Source: Carposina sasakii (taxonomy: Eukaryota; Arthropoda; Insecta; Lepidoptera; Carposinidae). From it: 64,000 nt of DNA. The notes beneath the pieces were generated by a model. The model was not told the DNA's origin, searched no databases, and saw only the letters and a program-made list of their open reading frames with translations. Of this stretch, positions 11,219-25,300 are shown in pieces (position 1 is the stretch's first letter; every line of letters begins with the position of its first letter). The stretch spans positions 5,704,001-5,768,000 of the forward strand of contig CP053157.1 in the NCBI GenBank assembly GCA_014607495.2, given 5' to 3'. The translations under genes were made by a program, and so were the position numbers.

Positions 11219-14115
11219 GATGTAAAACAACGATAAAATAACTAATGCCCTAAGCAAATTCCCAATAACAGTAAGAAAAATAAGAAATGCAAAATTTTCA
11301 CTACCTATATAATTAATGCCGTACGAGCTATCTCACCGTACGGCCATGCATGACAAAGAAGGAAAAAAGAATGGTGCCCGTGATTGATTACAATATTTAG
11401 CACAGGCCTGTTAACGGCTCCCATTTATCATGGAAAACATTTCACGTCTGTCTATTATTTTGCAGCTTATTTGTTCCTCCAATATTATCAGCTAAAATGA
11501 TATATTCCGTTTCCTCATTGAGAATTCTTCGCGCGTTCACAATGACCTTTTCTCTTGGGATTGTCCTCTCGAATCGGATCGCTTTTTTTTGTTGACCTCG
11601 CTGATATATAGACTGATTCATAAATAAACTACTTTTAGTCGATCTCCCGCGACCTATTTACAGCCTTCATAAAATATTCAATGGACATTTATGATATTAA
11701 AACCGTAAAAATGTTTCATAAGGAAAATGATCTCTTTGAATTTCTTTTTTTCCTCGTTTAGGATTTGGGCGTAAGACTGTTTTTGTATGAAACGGTGTTA
11801 TTAAATCGTAGGTATAACATAGGACTTAGGTAAAAGATATGAAAAAAGATTGAATCCCCATACAGGCGTCTACAGTAGTCGGAATTGTACCTAAGTGTCT
11901 ATAATTTAAAGCTTAAAATTATTTTTAGGATAATATAAGGAAAGTAGGGACTAAACGATCAATAAATCTTTCATCAAAATTATGCCATAGATAATAAAAT
12001 AACTAATGTCACTGGAGATTATTGGAAATATTAAACAATTATAAAGTTACCTACCTCCCTTTTTAATCTCGCTCAGTTCTGCTTCAAATTTTTCATCTTC
12101 ACTGAAAAAAAGCTACATAAAAAATCATAATAAAACTCGATATATTATGTATACCTACACTGTAAAGATTATTAAAAATTCAATAAAAACACAGCCCGAA
12201 TATTACATTTCCATTTGGTTATCAAAGCCTCGACTCTCGCTTATGTTTCAAGTTAAGGTTCATGTTCGCTACAGCCATAAACGATCCGCGGCACTCAGGG
12301 AAAATTACACATTACAAACTCAAACAATAAAATTTATTTTAGATGTTGACCGAATGTCTATATTCGTGAAAGAAAAATAAAGAGCCTTTATTTCTCCCGC
12401 TTCCTTCTCGATACCTATATATTGTTGGCGGTAATGTTTCACGAAACTGACCCAGTATTTCTTAGGCTTCACACATACTTTTATTAAACTAATAAAAAAA
12501 TGCTTTATTATCATGAATTAAAAGCAGCCCTGGTATTTATAATTGGTTGTGTTTTTAATTTTGGGCCTTAATGTTTGTCTTTTTGGTATTTCATAGTTTA
12601 TGTATGATCGTATCTATATTTTCATCAAAAGTAGCACCACATTTTATACATAGACTTCGTATTTTAAGATGGATGGTAGGCAAGTCACTTTCGCTTACGT
12701 AATGGGAGCAAACCGCAGTAGGTGTAGAACTGATGCATTGCCATCACATTAATCATAGTGATGTACTAGGAAGAGTTGTAGTTGTCTCGTTTGGGGATAA
12801 ACTAAATTTTTTTCTATCATTGCAGAGGTAAAAAACCGAACGAATTGAAGCCAATCAAAGGGCTAAGAATGTATAGTTATTTAAAATCGGAAGCTCTCGG
12901 TCCTTTCCGACATTGCAGAGGTAAAAACCATAGGAAAAACCAGGACGTAGGAACGTAAAAATGTTCATGTTTATCCTAACTAAGCGAAAAAACATAGCAA
13001 TGACGGAAAACTGTGTTTTCTGCCCCATCTAGAGGACACAGGAATTTAAGCCAAAGTCTATTTACTTCCCAAGTCAAGTGTTTCAATTTCCTTTTTTTTG
13101 AAAAGCATAACCAGCGGTATAAGTCGAGCAATACCTAATGCTACCCAACGAGTATACCAAACACAGTCGCGACACGCATCATGTGCAAATGGCCTTAGCG
13201 TGTAGGTTAGCTAGTAGAGCCGGTTGACAGGCAATATCCGCATGATCCATTGTTCACCTCATTGTGGATTCTGAACGCCAATCTCACCCCTCTTTTACCT
13301 CTTTTAGGCTTACGTCAGACTGCGGAGAGCAGTGTAAATAGACTCTTACTTTAGCAGTCAAGCTCGTATATTATGCTCGCATTAAACTTGATGAAATTGA
13401 GAAGAAATAGTATAAAAATATATTGGGGGATCAAACTAGACAAATAACATGGGACTCCTCCATGTTTGTATGGCCATTCTAAGTAAGCATTTTTTTAAAC
13501 TTAAAATTTTCACTACACGAACTAAAAAATAGTTTTTATCGAAGGGGTTCTGATCTCATGACAAATGCTCGAAAATTTCGATATTACCAAGCAATAATAT
13601 CTATTATAATTCCTAAAGTCTCTCCTCAATGTTCAAACAAACTCCTTGAAATTATGCCTACATGGTTCGGAGTTGGTATGAAAAAGGACATACGTCCATA
13701 CGGACGAATTTGCGGGCAAAACCTAGTTTTAAAAAAAGAGATAGGCACAATTATTGGATTTTGTTATAGAAAATAAAAATGTTCTCGTTCTTTCACGTTT
13801 TTCTGCAATATCGAGTAGATGGCACTAATAAAAGTAGAAATCACAAACAGAAAGAGTTCTCATCGGTTAAATTAAAATGAGAGGAATGGACGTTGCGCAT
13901 CTAAAAGTTTCAAATTGAATTTTTTATAAGAACCATTAGTCGTTTAGATATCTACCTACTACCCAAACTTACTCGTATTTGTATCCTGACTTCACTTTAG
14001 TTTTAATTGTATCGTTTTCTTATGGATGATCGCTCTCATTTCGTTTAGGGATGATTTACCAAGGGCAAAATCGGCGATTAGTCATACGTAACAAGTGTGT
14101 ACCTACTTATACCTA
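11219..14115. other. Intergenic stretch, no gene recognised
   Basis: AT-rich sequence without a convincing coding region. The fragment CATTGCAGAGGTAAAAA occurs twice (about 12822 and 12913), a short local repeat. The open frames of about 60-80 codons at 12147 and 13558 have no recognisable protein features. Confidence 0.5.
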
Positions 14116-14411
14116 TACAGGGTGTTTTTTGTGGCCACCTTTAACGAAGGGTACGTGCAAAGTTAGCCAAAAAAAATGCTGAAAAAAAAATTTTTTTTTG
14201 AAATTTTTTTTTAAATTCATAAATTTATAGGTACACAGATATTAATTATTTTTCATGTCCTGCTAGCGCGTCTATGTGCATTTATGCAGAAAAACCAGTC
14301 TATTTACTCAACTTTGGACCCTAATATTTTGGTGATGCTTCCATGGAGAAAAATGATCATGAGGAGATTCCGTAGTTTTCGAGAACGTTGACGACCAAAA
14401 ATCATTCTGTA
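14116..14411. mobile_element. MITE family 2, copy 2 (internally deleted)
   Basis: It starts TACAGGGTGTTTTTTGTGGC and ends GACCAAAAATCATTCTGTA. It shares the interior TTTACTCAACTTTGGACCC with the other family 2 copies but is about 75-95 bp shorter, mainly through loss in the first half. Confidence 0.85.
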
Positions 14412-14935
14412 TAATGTGCTTAGATGTGACATAGGTACAGATAGTCAGGATCGACCACACACAGGTGACCACAATCGGTAGGAATTACAGATAGTCAGAG
14501 GATATTTTATACAAAAAAAAAAATGAGTCATTAGTGTGATTCAATCTCCATTAAATAGTAAATGGCTGAGACAGCCAGAAATAGACAGATTATCTTCACG
14601 AAATTCAAGTTATCAAACATAGAATCATGAATTTATAAACAGATTTAACTGTCTTATGTCATGGATTCTGTTACGAGGATTAGTAAATTAGACAAACCCT
14701 TGTAGATTGAATCCGAATGACGCATTGGAACAGTGAAAATAATGAATTTTTAACAAGGCACTTTGTTTAGATATTGACAAGAGCTTCGTTAGCTATTCAA
14801 CCGCTGTAACATGAGGTTAACTTAAAATAATTATCAGCTAGCTAAGTGAATATTGTAGGTACTTGTTTACAATGACCCTAATTAAAGTTTGGTAGACAGA
14901 GTATCAAAGTACCTATTATATGTCTACTTTAGGTA

Positions 14936-15030
14936 TACAGACAGAATGTAACAAAACGGGTATCGAACCGATCGCGATCCACAAAAATTTTAAACTCGAA
15001 ATCACACGTTTACTTTTCAAGATTAATGTA
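14936..15030 (+). mobile_element. MITE family 1 fragment
   Basis: TATACAGACAGAATGTAACAAAACGGG is a diverged left end of family 1, followed by AATTTTAAACTCGAAATCAC, which is also present in the copy at 5558-6058. No right end is visible nearby. Confidence 0.5.
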
Positions 15031-16322
15031 GGTACATTCCTGAGTTGTTTTAAAAATTTCGACATACTTAAGTAGAAACGGAAGCTCCATTGTATCTAAT
15101 ATTAAGTTCAATATTCACTGAAGCCTAAAATAATTTACTTACTCAAGGCCCTGGTATAAGTTTGGTATGTTTGTCAAGTATTTTGTAAACCATAAACTGC
15201 TAAATCATATGCACATGAGTATTTAAAAAAATACTTAGGCAGGCTTAGGATGTATCTTAGAATGGAAAAGTTAATAAAGGAGCGCTGATTCTGAATTAGC
15301 GATATTGCAATTCTTTAAAAGGCGCGAGTCAAAAACAAGTTTTAAGCAATTATGCAACGAAAGTCAAACAATTTTAGCCTGATCTGAGGTTCTTTTGTGG
15401 TTCAACTTTTTAAACTTTCTCGCACGTAAGTGACTGCGTTGATCTCAAAACAAAATGTACCTACCTACCTATTCTTTTCTGTAATGTGATGCCAAAAAAT
15501 GGTTGGCGTAAGTTAGTATAATGAAAGCTGCATATTTTGGGGTAGGTATGTAGCTACAATGGTTTCTAAAGATTTGGGTAGATTAGTGTTAATAGATACC
15601 TACTAAGCTCGTACTTTGACTTACCTATTCACATCTTTGGTAGGTAGCCATGCACAGAAATAAGTAGACAACTCTGTGTGTGCCTACCTAGGCATACTCT
15701 GTGTGTTAAAAACTAACAGTTGAGATAAAACTCATTCGGTTATCAAAAGAGTGAAAGAAAATTAATTATAATAAATAAAAATAAAAATAGCTATGAATAC
15801 TTTTCGATAGGGAAGTAATCATAGGCATATTTGCTTATAAATTATTTTTGATTACAAATATGTCTCATCGAGTTATCATATCGGTGAAAGTTAATCTTTC
15901 TCGTCTCTTAGACTAATGTGTGTACTTCAAAATGGTAGAGTGTGATCGGTTCAGGGATGTAGGAGAACATTATTAGATTTATTAATCATTTTATAATTAT
16001 TAGATGTACCTAGGTATACATAGTTATAGTGTAAAGCTCAACGCGCATTTCATGGTCGTAAGATTACTTTACTTTACTATAGCAGAAATATAAATATAGC
16101 AAACAAACAAAGGAATTCAAGTGAACATTGAGCCAGACAATTGGATTTTACAGCGAGCCCCGAATACCTCGAAATACAATAAATAGACAACTCTTCGTAC
16201 AAATAAAAGAGGTTTCATCAATGATATTAGGAGACAAATAACATGAAGAGTTCAAATATTATCGCGATAAGAAATGATATTGGATTATAAAATATTAATA
16301 AGAAAATGAAAAAAATTCTTCA
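15031..16322. other. Intergenic stretch, no gene recognised
   Basis: AT-rich sequence with scattered TACC/GGTA short repeats. I see no coding region or recognisable element in it. Confidence 0.5.
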
Positions 16323-16393
16323 TCTGAGTAAGATTTGAACTCACGACCACTCGCAAACCGTACTTTCGCTCTAACCAATTGAGCTATCCGGTC
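16323..16393 (-). repeat. tRNA-like dispersed repeat, reverse copy
   Basis: The - strand reads GACCGGATAGCTCAATTGGT, then GAGTTCAAATCTTACTC, giving pol III box A and box B sequences like those of a tRNA gene. The flank after it (GATGAAGAATTTTTTTCATT then TATTAATATTTTATAAT) is the same as in the copies at 20969, 21285 and 54757. The shared flanks show that it is a mobile repeat, not a single-copy tRNA gene. Confidence 0.75.
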
Positions 16394-16818
16394 AATTAAC
16401 TGAGATGACGAATTTTACAATCTCTTTTAAATTACATTATTGGTAATATTATTTTTCATCGCGATAGCTATACTGGGTGTAAAAAGACAACTTTGTTCTT
16501 TTAATACCTCGTATTCTTTGTAAGGTAACGATCATTTTCTTCTATGGAACCAACCCTGGGAAACGACAATAAAATTATGAAAAAATATTGTCATTTTATT
16601 GCAAGCAGTGTATTCGTTTGATATATTGGCTAAGTATTGGATTTTTCGTTATTATTTTATTAAGTAGGTACCTACATAGGTACTTACTTTCTTCAAATTA
16701 AGTGTATTTATTTATGTAAGTACCTAAGTAGTTAATTTTGCTAAAAATACAATAAAGAGAAGGTATAATGTGTGGTATTGTTAGTAGAAAAGGACATTTA
16801 AGGTAACCTACCTACAAT

Positions 16819-17006
16819 TCGTCGGGAATAGTGCAAATCCGCGAATCTACCTTACGTAAAGTCCGCGTATCAGCAATGAATTTTGTTTTACTGGGTAAGT
16901 TTCTTATTTAGAGTGGATTGCACGCGAAAACATAAATTAGATATCGTGTGTCAGATACGCGGAATAATCTAATGCTAGTTACGCAGATTTGTATTATCCC
17001 CGACGA
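16819..17006. mobile_element. Degenerate inverted-repeat element (188 bp)
   Basis: The left end TCGTCGGGAATAGTGCAAAT is matched by the reverse complement of the right end, TCGTCGGGGATAATACAAAT, and the similarity continues for about 30 bp. The interior has no coding capacity. It is probably an old MITE; no target duplication is evident. Confidence 0.6.
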
Positions 17007-17999
17007 TATGGCGATGGTGTCCTGTACCAATTTTCGGAATCGAGTACCTACCTGAACCTAATAGTGGTAGGTATACACTGGTATACTCATATGCTTACTT
17101 ACCTATCAATTAATTATTTATGGTCGAACTCTTAGTTGATGCCAACTTACTCGTATTACCCCATTATAGAGAAATAGAGTTGGTAGAGGTTAATGATTCA
17201 TTAAATTTTAATGCCTAACAAGTGCCATTGCCTAAGCTAATGGCCATTCAATATGTGATTAACTTACCCTCAGCCATTCCATTAAACCCTCGAATATCGA
17301 AGGCATATTTCAGAATACAGGACTTGATTTTGATAGGTAAACCTCCATATTACATTTCTGGAACTTTTGCTATTCTGTAATTAGACAGCACGACCATCGC
17401 CGTGGATCTTTAAATTAGATTTGGGAGAATTTTTCGCGGATGAAGATGTGCGCATTTCAGTCAGAAAGTTCGATCCCAGTCACGAGTCTATACCTACCTA
17501 CAAATATTTTAAGGTTGTAAAATTATAATATAGCTTATTCCCAACAAGGAAAAGTGTCCAGCAGGCAGCCGACCATAAAACAACTGTACTGAGTTTCGAA
17601 GGAAACCGTTTTCGCCGAACTACTCAAATAATAATTAACCTATCCACTGGGATAGGCAGGTAAATGATGAGAAGATTCAAATTTTAGACTACACCCACAC
17701 ATTAATAGTGCGTTAGTCCTCCCTGCCCGCTCTGTTCCCCTTGCTGTCGCTGCGAGGTACGACAGCATAGAGAATGAGAGGTTAGGTAAAATATACAGTA
17801 ACTTTTATAGTTATTGGTCTTGCTTATTCTAAATAGTCTATGGGTTATTATTTTTTCTTAATAAAATACTTGTTGATTCTAAGTGGGGAAAGGAAAAATA
17901 TACAGGTACCTACCTATACTTTATCTTGGTGTTTGGATTGGAGGAAGGTACAATCTACCAGGAATCTTTAAAAATTATCAGCAATTACGTGGCATATTA
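17007..17999. other. Intergenic stretch, no gene recognised
   Basis: AT-rich sequence with no convincing coding region between the degenerate inverted repeat and the 81-bp hairpin. Confidence 0.5.
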
Positions 18000-18080
18000 T
18001 ACAGGGTTTGTGTGATAGCCAGGCAAATACTGAACATGATCGCCATATCAATATTTCCTGGCTGTCACTTGAACCCTGTA
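18000..18080. mobile_element. 81-bp hairpin MITE, family 3
   Basis: TACAGGGTTTGTGTGATAGCCAGG... ends CCTGGCTGTCACTTGAACCCTGTA, so the two arms fold on each other over about 24 bp. A half-copy of the same arm (TACAGGGTGTGGGTGACAGCCAGGCAAATACTGAA) occurs at 7424-7458. Confidence 0.8.
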
Positions 18081-18730
18081 CCTATGTAAAAATGTCGGTT
18101 TAAATGTTTACTCGTAATTGGCATAAAACGAAAAGGGATATACGAGTAGTAATTGGGTAACAAGTGTCTGCTCGTTGTAGTTTTGCAAACTGAGACAACA
18201 GAACTAGTGACAATAGATAAGTCACGGTTCTTTTTCAACGGCTTTTGACAGCCAAATTAATGAATTACGACATTATTGAACTGCATTGAGAAAGTGACTG
18301 TATCGTAGAGTTATTTATTCAAAGTCAGATTACTTAAAAGAATTAATAAAACCAAGTTTATTGCTAATAAAATGATCGTCATCTCTTTGAATTATACATT
18401 TGTGATATCCTTCCTTCCTTCCTTATACTTTAACTGGTAATAAGTATGTTGTGATAGAGTTGTTAAAGCTATCACTTCTGAGGCTGATTTTGTGAAGTCT
18501 GGTGAGTACCTCTATCAAATAATTACATGAGAAATCTATGTCTATGCATGGGACATGTTAAATGCTGTGTCAAATCGTGTTAAATAAAATACAAACTGAC
18601 ATCATTTAGTTTTTCATGGTGGGGAAATCTCAATTTATGATTAGTACAGGAAAAAATACCGATTACGAAATGATTATTGTTACACTGTCAAGGCAGTATG
18701 CTCGTAGCCGTTGTCCAATGCGCAAGTTGA

Positions 18731-18770
18731 TATAAAAACTATACCGGCGCATGCGCGGTGCGTTCAGGTT
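18731..18770 (+). promoter_or_regulatory. Likely core promoter of the SLC26 gene
   Basis: TATAAAA at 18731-18737 is followed about 30 bp later by TTCAGGTT (18763-18770), close to the arthropod initiator TCAKTY. Between them lies the palindrome GCGCATGCGC (18747-18756), the consensus of NRF-1 (Ewg in insects). The patch is GC-rich against AT-rich surroundings. The inferred first exon would run from about 18766 to a donor GTGAGG near 18876 and join the acceptor TTTCTTTTCGCAG that ends at 19333. No transcript data are available to confirm this. Confidence 0.5.
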
Positions 18771-19342
18771 AAACGCGGGAAAATTTGGTGAATTCGGCGC
18801 GTTTTACGAATTTTCTTTCAATTGTGTTGTTTTTATGACGTGTTTTTTAGTGTATTTTAGTGAACGTGCAAATAATGTGAGGTTGTAAAAATTTGCGTAG
18901 TTTTCAACTAGGTTTTTTATTGTTCAACAAAATATAAAATATCTAGTCGCCAGTCGCTATTTAGTGTTGATAAAAGAAAATGGCTATTTTTCGTAGAACT
19001 TGGTTGTGATTTTATTTATGTGGTCAAGAAGTAAAATTTACAGTCATCCGCAGAAACTGTGATAGGTATTTTCCATATTTACATTGGGTAAATAGGTAAG
19101 TTTCTATTAGTATGAAATAGTTTGTACGAATGCCATTGCAATTCGCAGAGTTGCAAGTATCTTACTAATAAAGTTAAAAGAAACATCAAATTGATATGTA
19201 TCACATTTAATAAACAAAAAATGAGTAGGTACATAGCTCTGTAAGTTTTGCATTTATTAACAACAAAAAAAACTACCTCAGGTTTTACAAGTTTCTGTAC
19301 GACATATCGCATTTTTTTAATTTCTTTTCGCAGACAGACAAA

Positions 19343-22300
19343 ATGTTTAAAAAGATCAGCCCACGGAAGCTGATCGAAGGGACATTCCCCATTCTGCAAT
19401 GGTCGAGGAGTTATGACACCAATACCTGCATCGGTGACCTGATAGCTGGTGTCACTATTGCTTTGACCTTGATACCGCAGTCTATAGCGTATGCTTCTTT
19501 GGCTGGATTAGAACCACAGGTAAGTTTGACCACTAAGATTATTAATACCTATTTACAGTACAAGAAGATAAATAATAGGCATCAGCTTGTTTCCAATTTA
19601 TTTATGTAATTTATGAAGTACCTAGGTAATTAAGAGTTAATTTATTCGTTTGTGATAAAGTTAAAATTAGGAATATTTTTTAAACTAAATTGCTTTTTGA
19701 AAATTGTTTTTTTCATATAATAAGAATATTTCCGATGTTTTGCGATACCTATTAAATTTATTTTGAATCACTGTTGCCTATCATGCAATGAAAAACCGGT
19801 AAGTAGTGTTTGGTACACAAATAGCCTACTATAGCCTGTTAGTTAGCCTGGACTCTAGAGGCTCAGGAAGGACCTAGGACATAGGCTACTCGTAATGTTT
19901 TGTAATGTGAGTGCTCCTACAAAATATTTATGTATTTTAATAAAGATCTTATAAAACAAACAACAACTCGTAATGTTTATCCCGGATTTTTTTCCGGAAA
20001 ATTTTGACATTTCGTGCGTTTACACATTTAAATAGCTTATAGACTAGACATAATTTAAACATTAAATAGGTACTTATGTCTGCAATCTAAATTTTTAAAT
20101 TATTTCCGGCATGTCTACATTATGCAACAAACATATCGAATCTTATGTCATACGAGTATTGATAATATTTTTGTGTTGTTATGCTAGTGGCACGTGTAAA
20201 GTTCGAAAGTGTAGTTAAATCTAAGTTTATTTGATTACTAGTGGACGCCCGCGACTCAGTCCGCGTAAACTGCAGTAAAAACAAAATCTGAAATTAACAT
20301 TTTTCCGTGATACAAACCTGTCACAATATATTCCTGAAAATTGCATCGAAATCGATCCAGCCGTTTCTGAGATTAGCGTACACAAACATCAATCCGTTAC
20401 AATTTTATTATATGTTCACGAGTTAATTTTAAAACATCAATAACCTCGCAAGACTAGGTAGCTATCATCTTAAATAACAACATTTGTTCTACGAGTTTTG
20501 ATAATTTGATATATTTTACTTTCATACAAAAATAAATTTCAATTTAATATTACTTCTGAATGTTCTTAAGTCTGTCCATAACATAGGTGAGCTCGCGATC
20601 GCGCGCGTCTACCTTCTACGAATGGAACATAGACTTATAAATGTCACGACAGTACAATAAAAGCTTGGAAAATCATTTTTAATTAATGTTGTTTATGATT
20701 TAGCTATCTAGTCCTGCGAGATTATTGATCTTTTTAAATTAACCCTGTATAGAATAGATGACGGGAGGCAATCTAAACTTTAAAATCGAACTTAACCTAG
20801 TTATTCAGTCAACCTAACTTAAACCCTATAATAATAACTACTAAAGATTTAACTTTAAATATTTTTATTATTTGGAATCAAAATACCTATTCTGCACGAT
20901 ATCAAGTTAAGTTGCGTTTTGCTCTATATTGTCGGTTACTCAAAGTAGAAACCATTTAGAACTAAAATAACAGTTGGTAGAGCGATGCACGGAATGCGAG
21001 AGGTCGTGAGTTCAAATCTCACTCGGGTGAAGAAATTATTCATTTTCATATTAATATTTTATAATATACCTATAATATCTTAATTAAGATAAATTTATAA
21101 GCTGCTTCTCTATAATATAATCCACTAGGATATGGTTGATCGTTTCATCATTGAACATTGTGCTGAGGGATTCAGCTTTGTTTACCGAGATTTGGCTAGT
21201 GTATAGCTATCGGGATGAAAAAATAACGTCGCCAAAAATGTTATTTAAAAGAGATGGTAAAGTTCGTCATCCGAGTTAAGTGATCCGATAGCTCAGTTGG
21301 CAGAGCGATGCACGGAATGCGAGAGGTCGTGAGTTTAAATCTCACTCGGGTGAAGAATTTTTCATTTTCTTATAAATATTGCAAGGGCACAAAGTAGTAC
21401 CTCCTCGAGTAATGGAGTCGAATAATGATAACGGTATCGAATGGCTAGCGTCAAGTCAAGTATGGTTTTGTCCTAGAAATTTAAAAAATGTAATTACATA
21501 GATTCACATTATTAATATCTATCGATTATAATATAGAGCAGGGGTTCCCAAACTTATGTTGTCTACTGCCCACTTTGAAAATAAAATGTTTTAGCGCCCC
21601 CATTTTTTTTACCTACTTAAAAACTACCATAACTCCCCAAGTCTCTACACAACGCCCCAATTTTTTTCTGGGCCTTATACTGCCCCCCCCCTTAGGCCTG
21701 CAGCGCCCATAAGGGGGCGGTATCGCCCACTTTGGGAAAGGCTGGTACAAAATCGCATACCTTCAATTTATCGACACCACACATAGGCTGATGTTTAGTA
21801 AATAATATTGTTTTATTTATTCTAGCATCTATTGAATCGCCATTGGTAGCCTGTCTTTTACCTACCTAAGGCCTAGACATCTTATTCTCTTATTCATACA
21901 CGACTTACAAGATGGATCGATGAGTTGAAGAGGGCGGTTTGTAGTGACTGGATGGCAAAAACGGGAGATCGACCTTTGTGGCGTGCCCTGGGGTAGGCCT
22001 GCGTTTCGCTGTTAACTGCAATAGGCTGATGTGATGTGACTAAGAGCATACTTAATAAAAAATATCAAAGGTGCCATTCAACCGAGATCTAGTCAATCAT
22101 AGTTCGTAATAACTAGATTAACTAACTTTGGAATATCATTTTAATTTTGACATAAGAACTTGAAACCCTATAACGAAGGGACAATTTACATAAGCTCAAG
22201 TATAAATATATATAATTAGAGGTAAGTATGTTTGTTGAGGAAAATGCTTGCAAAAACAAACTCGTTTAAACCGGCTTTCGTATGGATTTCTGACCCTAAA

Positions 22301-25300
22301 ATATAGAGTTAAAAATATTTCTACTAAGAATACCACAGTTATAATTTAGCTGATGATTTAGGTTTAGTTTAGTCCCAATGATTATTTAGTTTAAGCTTTT
22401 CTTTTCTTTTTTCTTATCTAGTAACATTTTATTAACATCTGTCCCAGCTTGGCTGTGTGATCTCCTTCGTGATCTTGCAGTTCTGGCCATTCCATTTCGG
22501 GAACACATCGGTGTATGTTATTTATGTATTTATTGACTCAATCATTTCTACTTCCCTATTTTATAATATCCATAGTATAGAGTCATCCCAGTTATTCCCC
22601 AATGATAGTTGAGGTTTTTCAGGCACGTGGTCATCCATACGGTATATTAAAGCTAATATCTCATATATCTTAAAGGTTATATCTTAAGCCGATTCCGGAA
22701 GAAACCTCAATTCACCGATGACAAAATAATACGATAAGCCCAGCAGATGATTATTTATGAACGGGCGAATATTTATTAAATTTATGTTTATAGGTAGGTC
22801 ACGCGCCATAGGAATCTTAATTAAGTAGGCATACTACATAGGAAGAATGTATACATAACTGCATTCTATTACACACAACATTGGCATATATATTGTTACA
22901 TTAAAATTACAATTATCAATTATCCTTAAAACATTAATACGAGTATATGCATATATTAAAGACAGCTATAAAAGATACAATTAAATATTGATTGCTATGT
23001 TTGGTATTCTATTTTAATTTTATGTGTTAGGTAGATAGGTACATTTAGTTTGTATTAGTCGATCCACCATGTATAGAAATTTTAGGATGATATTTAAAGG
23101 TTAACATATTCTTAATTACAAAAAGTACAAAGTATAAAATAAAACATTTTCAACCAGTTTCTCTAGTCTGTATTAGAATAGAAGTAAGTCTTGTTTATGT
23201 AACATAACTTGACTATTTATTAATCTGACTAGACCCACAATACCTATATACTTAGTTTACTTAAGGCTGATTTTCTAACGGTCTCTATCTTGCTCAAGTT
23301 TTAGAGAGATCAACTTTATCCTCCAGACAAACTATTTGATAATTGGAAAAATTGTCCTAAAACATAAATCTACATAAACTACTTATGTGATTTTACTCTG
23401 GTCATTGACATACCTACCAGATGAATATTTTCGAAATCGGCCTGCGAATCCCGAACTCAACACTCCCGGATCTTCCTCATAGGCATTCTACTTCAAATGT
23501 CTATTAACACAGGTTCTATTTGAATAATTTAGAAACTTTTTTATGCTGTGGTAAGTACTTTATCTAGTTGTGATTTGCAGGTAGTTTGCGTTTTTTGCGC
23601 TATGTTTTTTGTTTTAGACTTTTTGCCGACGCACGTTGGGAATTTGTATGGTGATTTCCGTGTAAAGGTACATTACTTCACTTGTGACTCGTCTATTATT
23701 AAGCCTTTGATATTAGTTTATTGATAATATCCGTTGCCCATGTCCTATTTAACTTTATTGTTATGATGAAACACGTTATTATCCTATATCAATCAATTTT
23801 GGGTTATAAACATAGGTAACCTTTGTGATTAGATATTATGGGAATTAGGTTGTGTTATGAATTAGTAGGAATAAACCGGATTATAGAATTAACGTCTTAA
23901 TTTTTGTCATGGCGCTAAGTAGAGTAGTAAAAGATAATTTTAAAAAAACCCATGAAATTATATATCTAGTACCTATTTAGATTACGGTCTGAATAGGTTA
24001 TACTCGTATTTCTATCGGTCTGACATTAACATATTTATAAATAACGGGAGCTCTCGTTTATTTGTATTAACTTATATAGGTATGTATGTAGGTAGGTATA
24101 TTGTTACGTTCTTAAGCCATCAAAAATAACAAGACGACAATAAAAAATGTACTATATAATTTAAAAATGTAATTTAAAAGCGTATGTAAGTGAATCCAAA
24201 TATGCATAAGCATAACAGACGTAAGCTGAATATTATCGTGGGATTATTTACTGCCCCTATACATATTCTACAAGCTATTTGACTATGAGCTATCGGCGCA
24301 GTTTTGTCATTCCATCGGTCGGCGAGACTCCTTAGTAATTTCCCCACTATGGAGAGAAAATCGTGAGGCTATGACAAAAGTACCAATTATGCCGTGAACA
24401 AAGGTTCATTGACTAAACCTCGACAGGTATACTATATTTGTACTAATATCATACCTATATTCAATTTGGTAGGTAATATTGTTTTTCCTGCTTAACTTTC
24501 ATGACTGTATTTTGGTATTATAGAAGGCGATAGGTATAGGTATATTCAGAGATGTATAATGTTCTAAAAAAATTGTTTGATCATCAATACCAAACAATAT
24601 GTTGTGTGGCTCATGTAGATTCGTCAACTTAGCAAAATATAATAAAAAATAATGTAAAATTAAAATACCCTACTTATCCTAACGAAAAAAAAAATACACA
24701 TAAATGTCCGCTGTGTCGTAGTCCATTTACATTTCTTGCTACTGTGACTAATAAGTATCTATTTTGACTATATCAGATTATTTTATTTGTATAATAAGTC
24801 ACTAGTATGACTACCGGATATCTGATTATTGTTTATTTTATAAAAGTTGCTGTTTTGACTTTCAATCATTTTGCTTTAAAACGGGTAGAAAAATAACCGA
24901 CTCGGCATTCGGATAGGACATCTTGGAACCGTAGATTGTCAGTACTTACTGTATAAAATCTAATTATTTATAGTTATTTATTTGAAATAAATCAAAGTAT
25001 AGTGTTAAAGGTGTTTTCTTGCAAAAGTGTAACAAATCAGCCAGTGGGATCACACAATATTTCGATAAATATTGTCGCAATCTCGCCCACAGGACTAAAC
25101 TTACACGTTGGAATGAGCCCCGGAAAACGCTGTGGGACCTCTAGTCCCAGTCGAAGACAATCGCGCAGCCGAACCGGGAGACATTTGGCAAAATCTTCCG
25201 GTTGGTCGCGAACCGAGACACCTTCACCGCCGCCACCGCAGATGCCAGCTACATCACAGCGAAGTCGCCGGACACAAGAGCGTGCGAGGTCATCGCGTGG

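Noticed and set aside
22441..22520. Exon-like GC-richer patch after TCTGTCCCAG, reading LGCVISFVILQFWPF
   Set aside because: SLC26 exons 1 and 2 join directly across the conserved signature, so no exon is needed here, and the peptide matches no part of the family that I recognise. It has no good donor.
23611..23667. Possible small exon between TTTTGTTTTAG and AAG/GTACAT
   Set aside because: The splice sites are plausible, but the short peptide is unknown and would disrupt the SLC26 signature if included.
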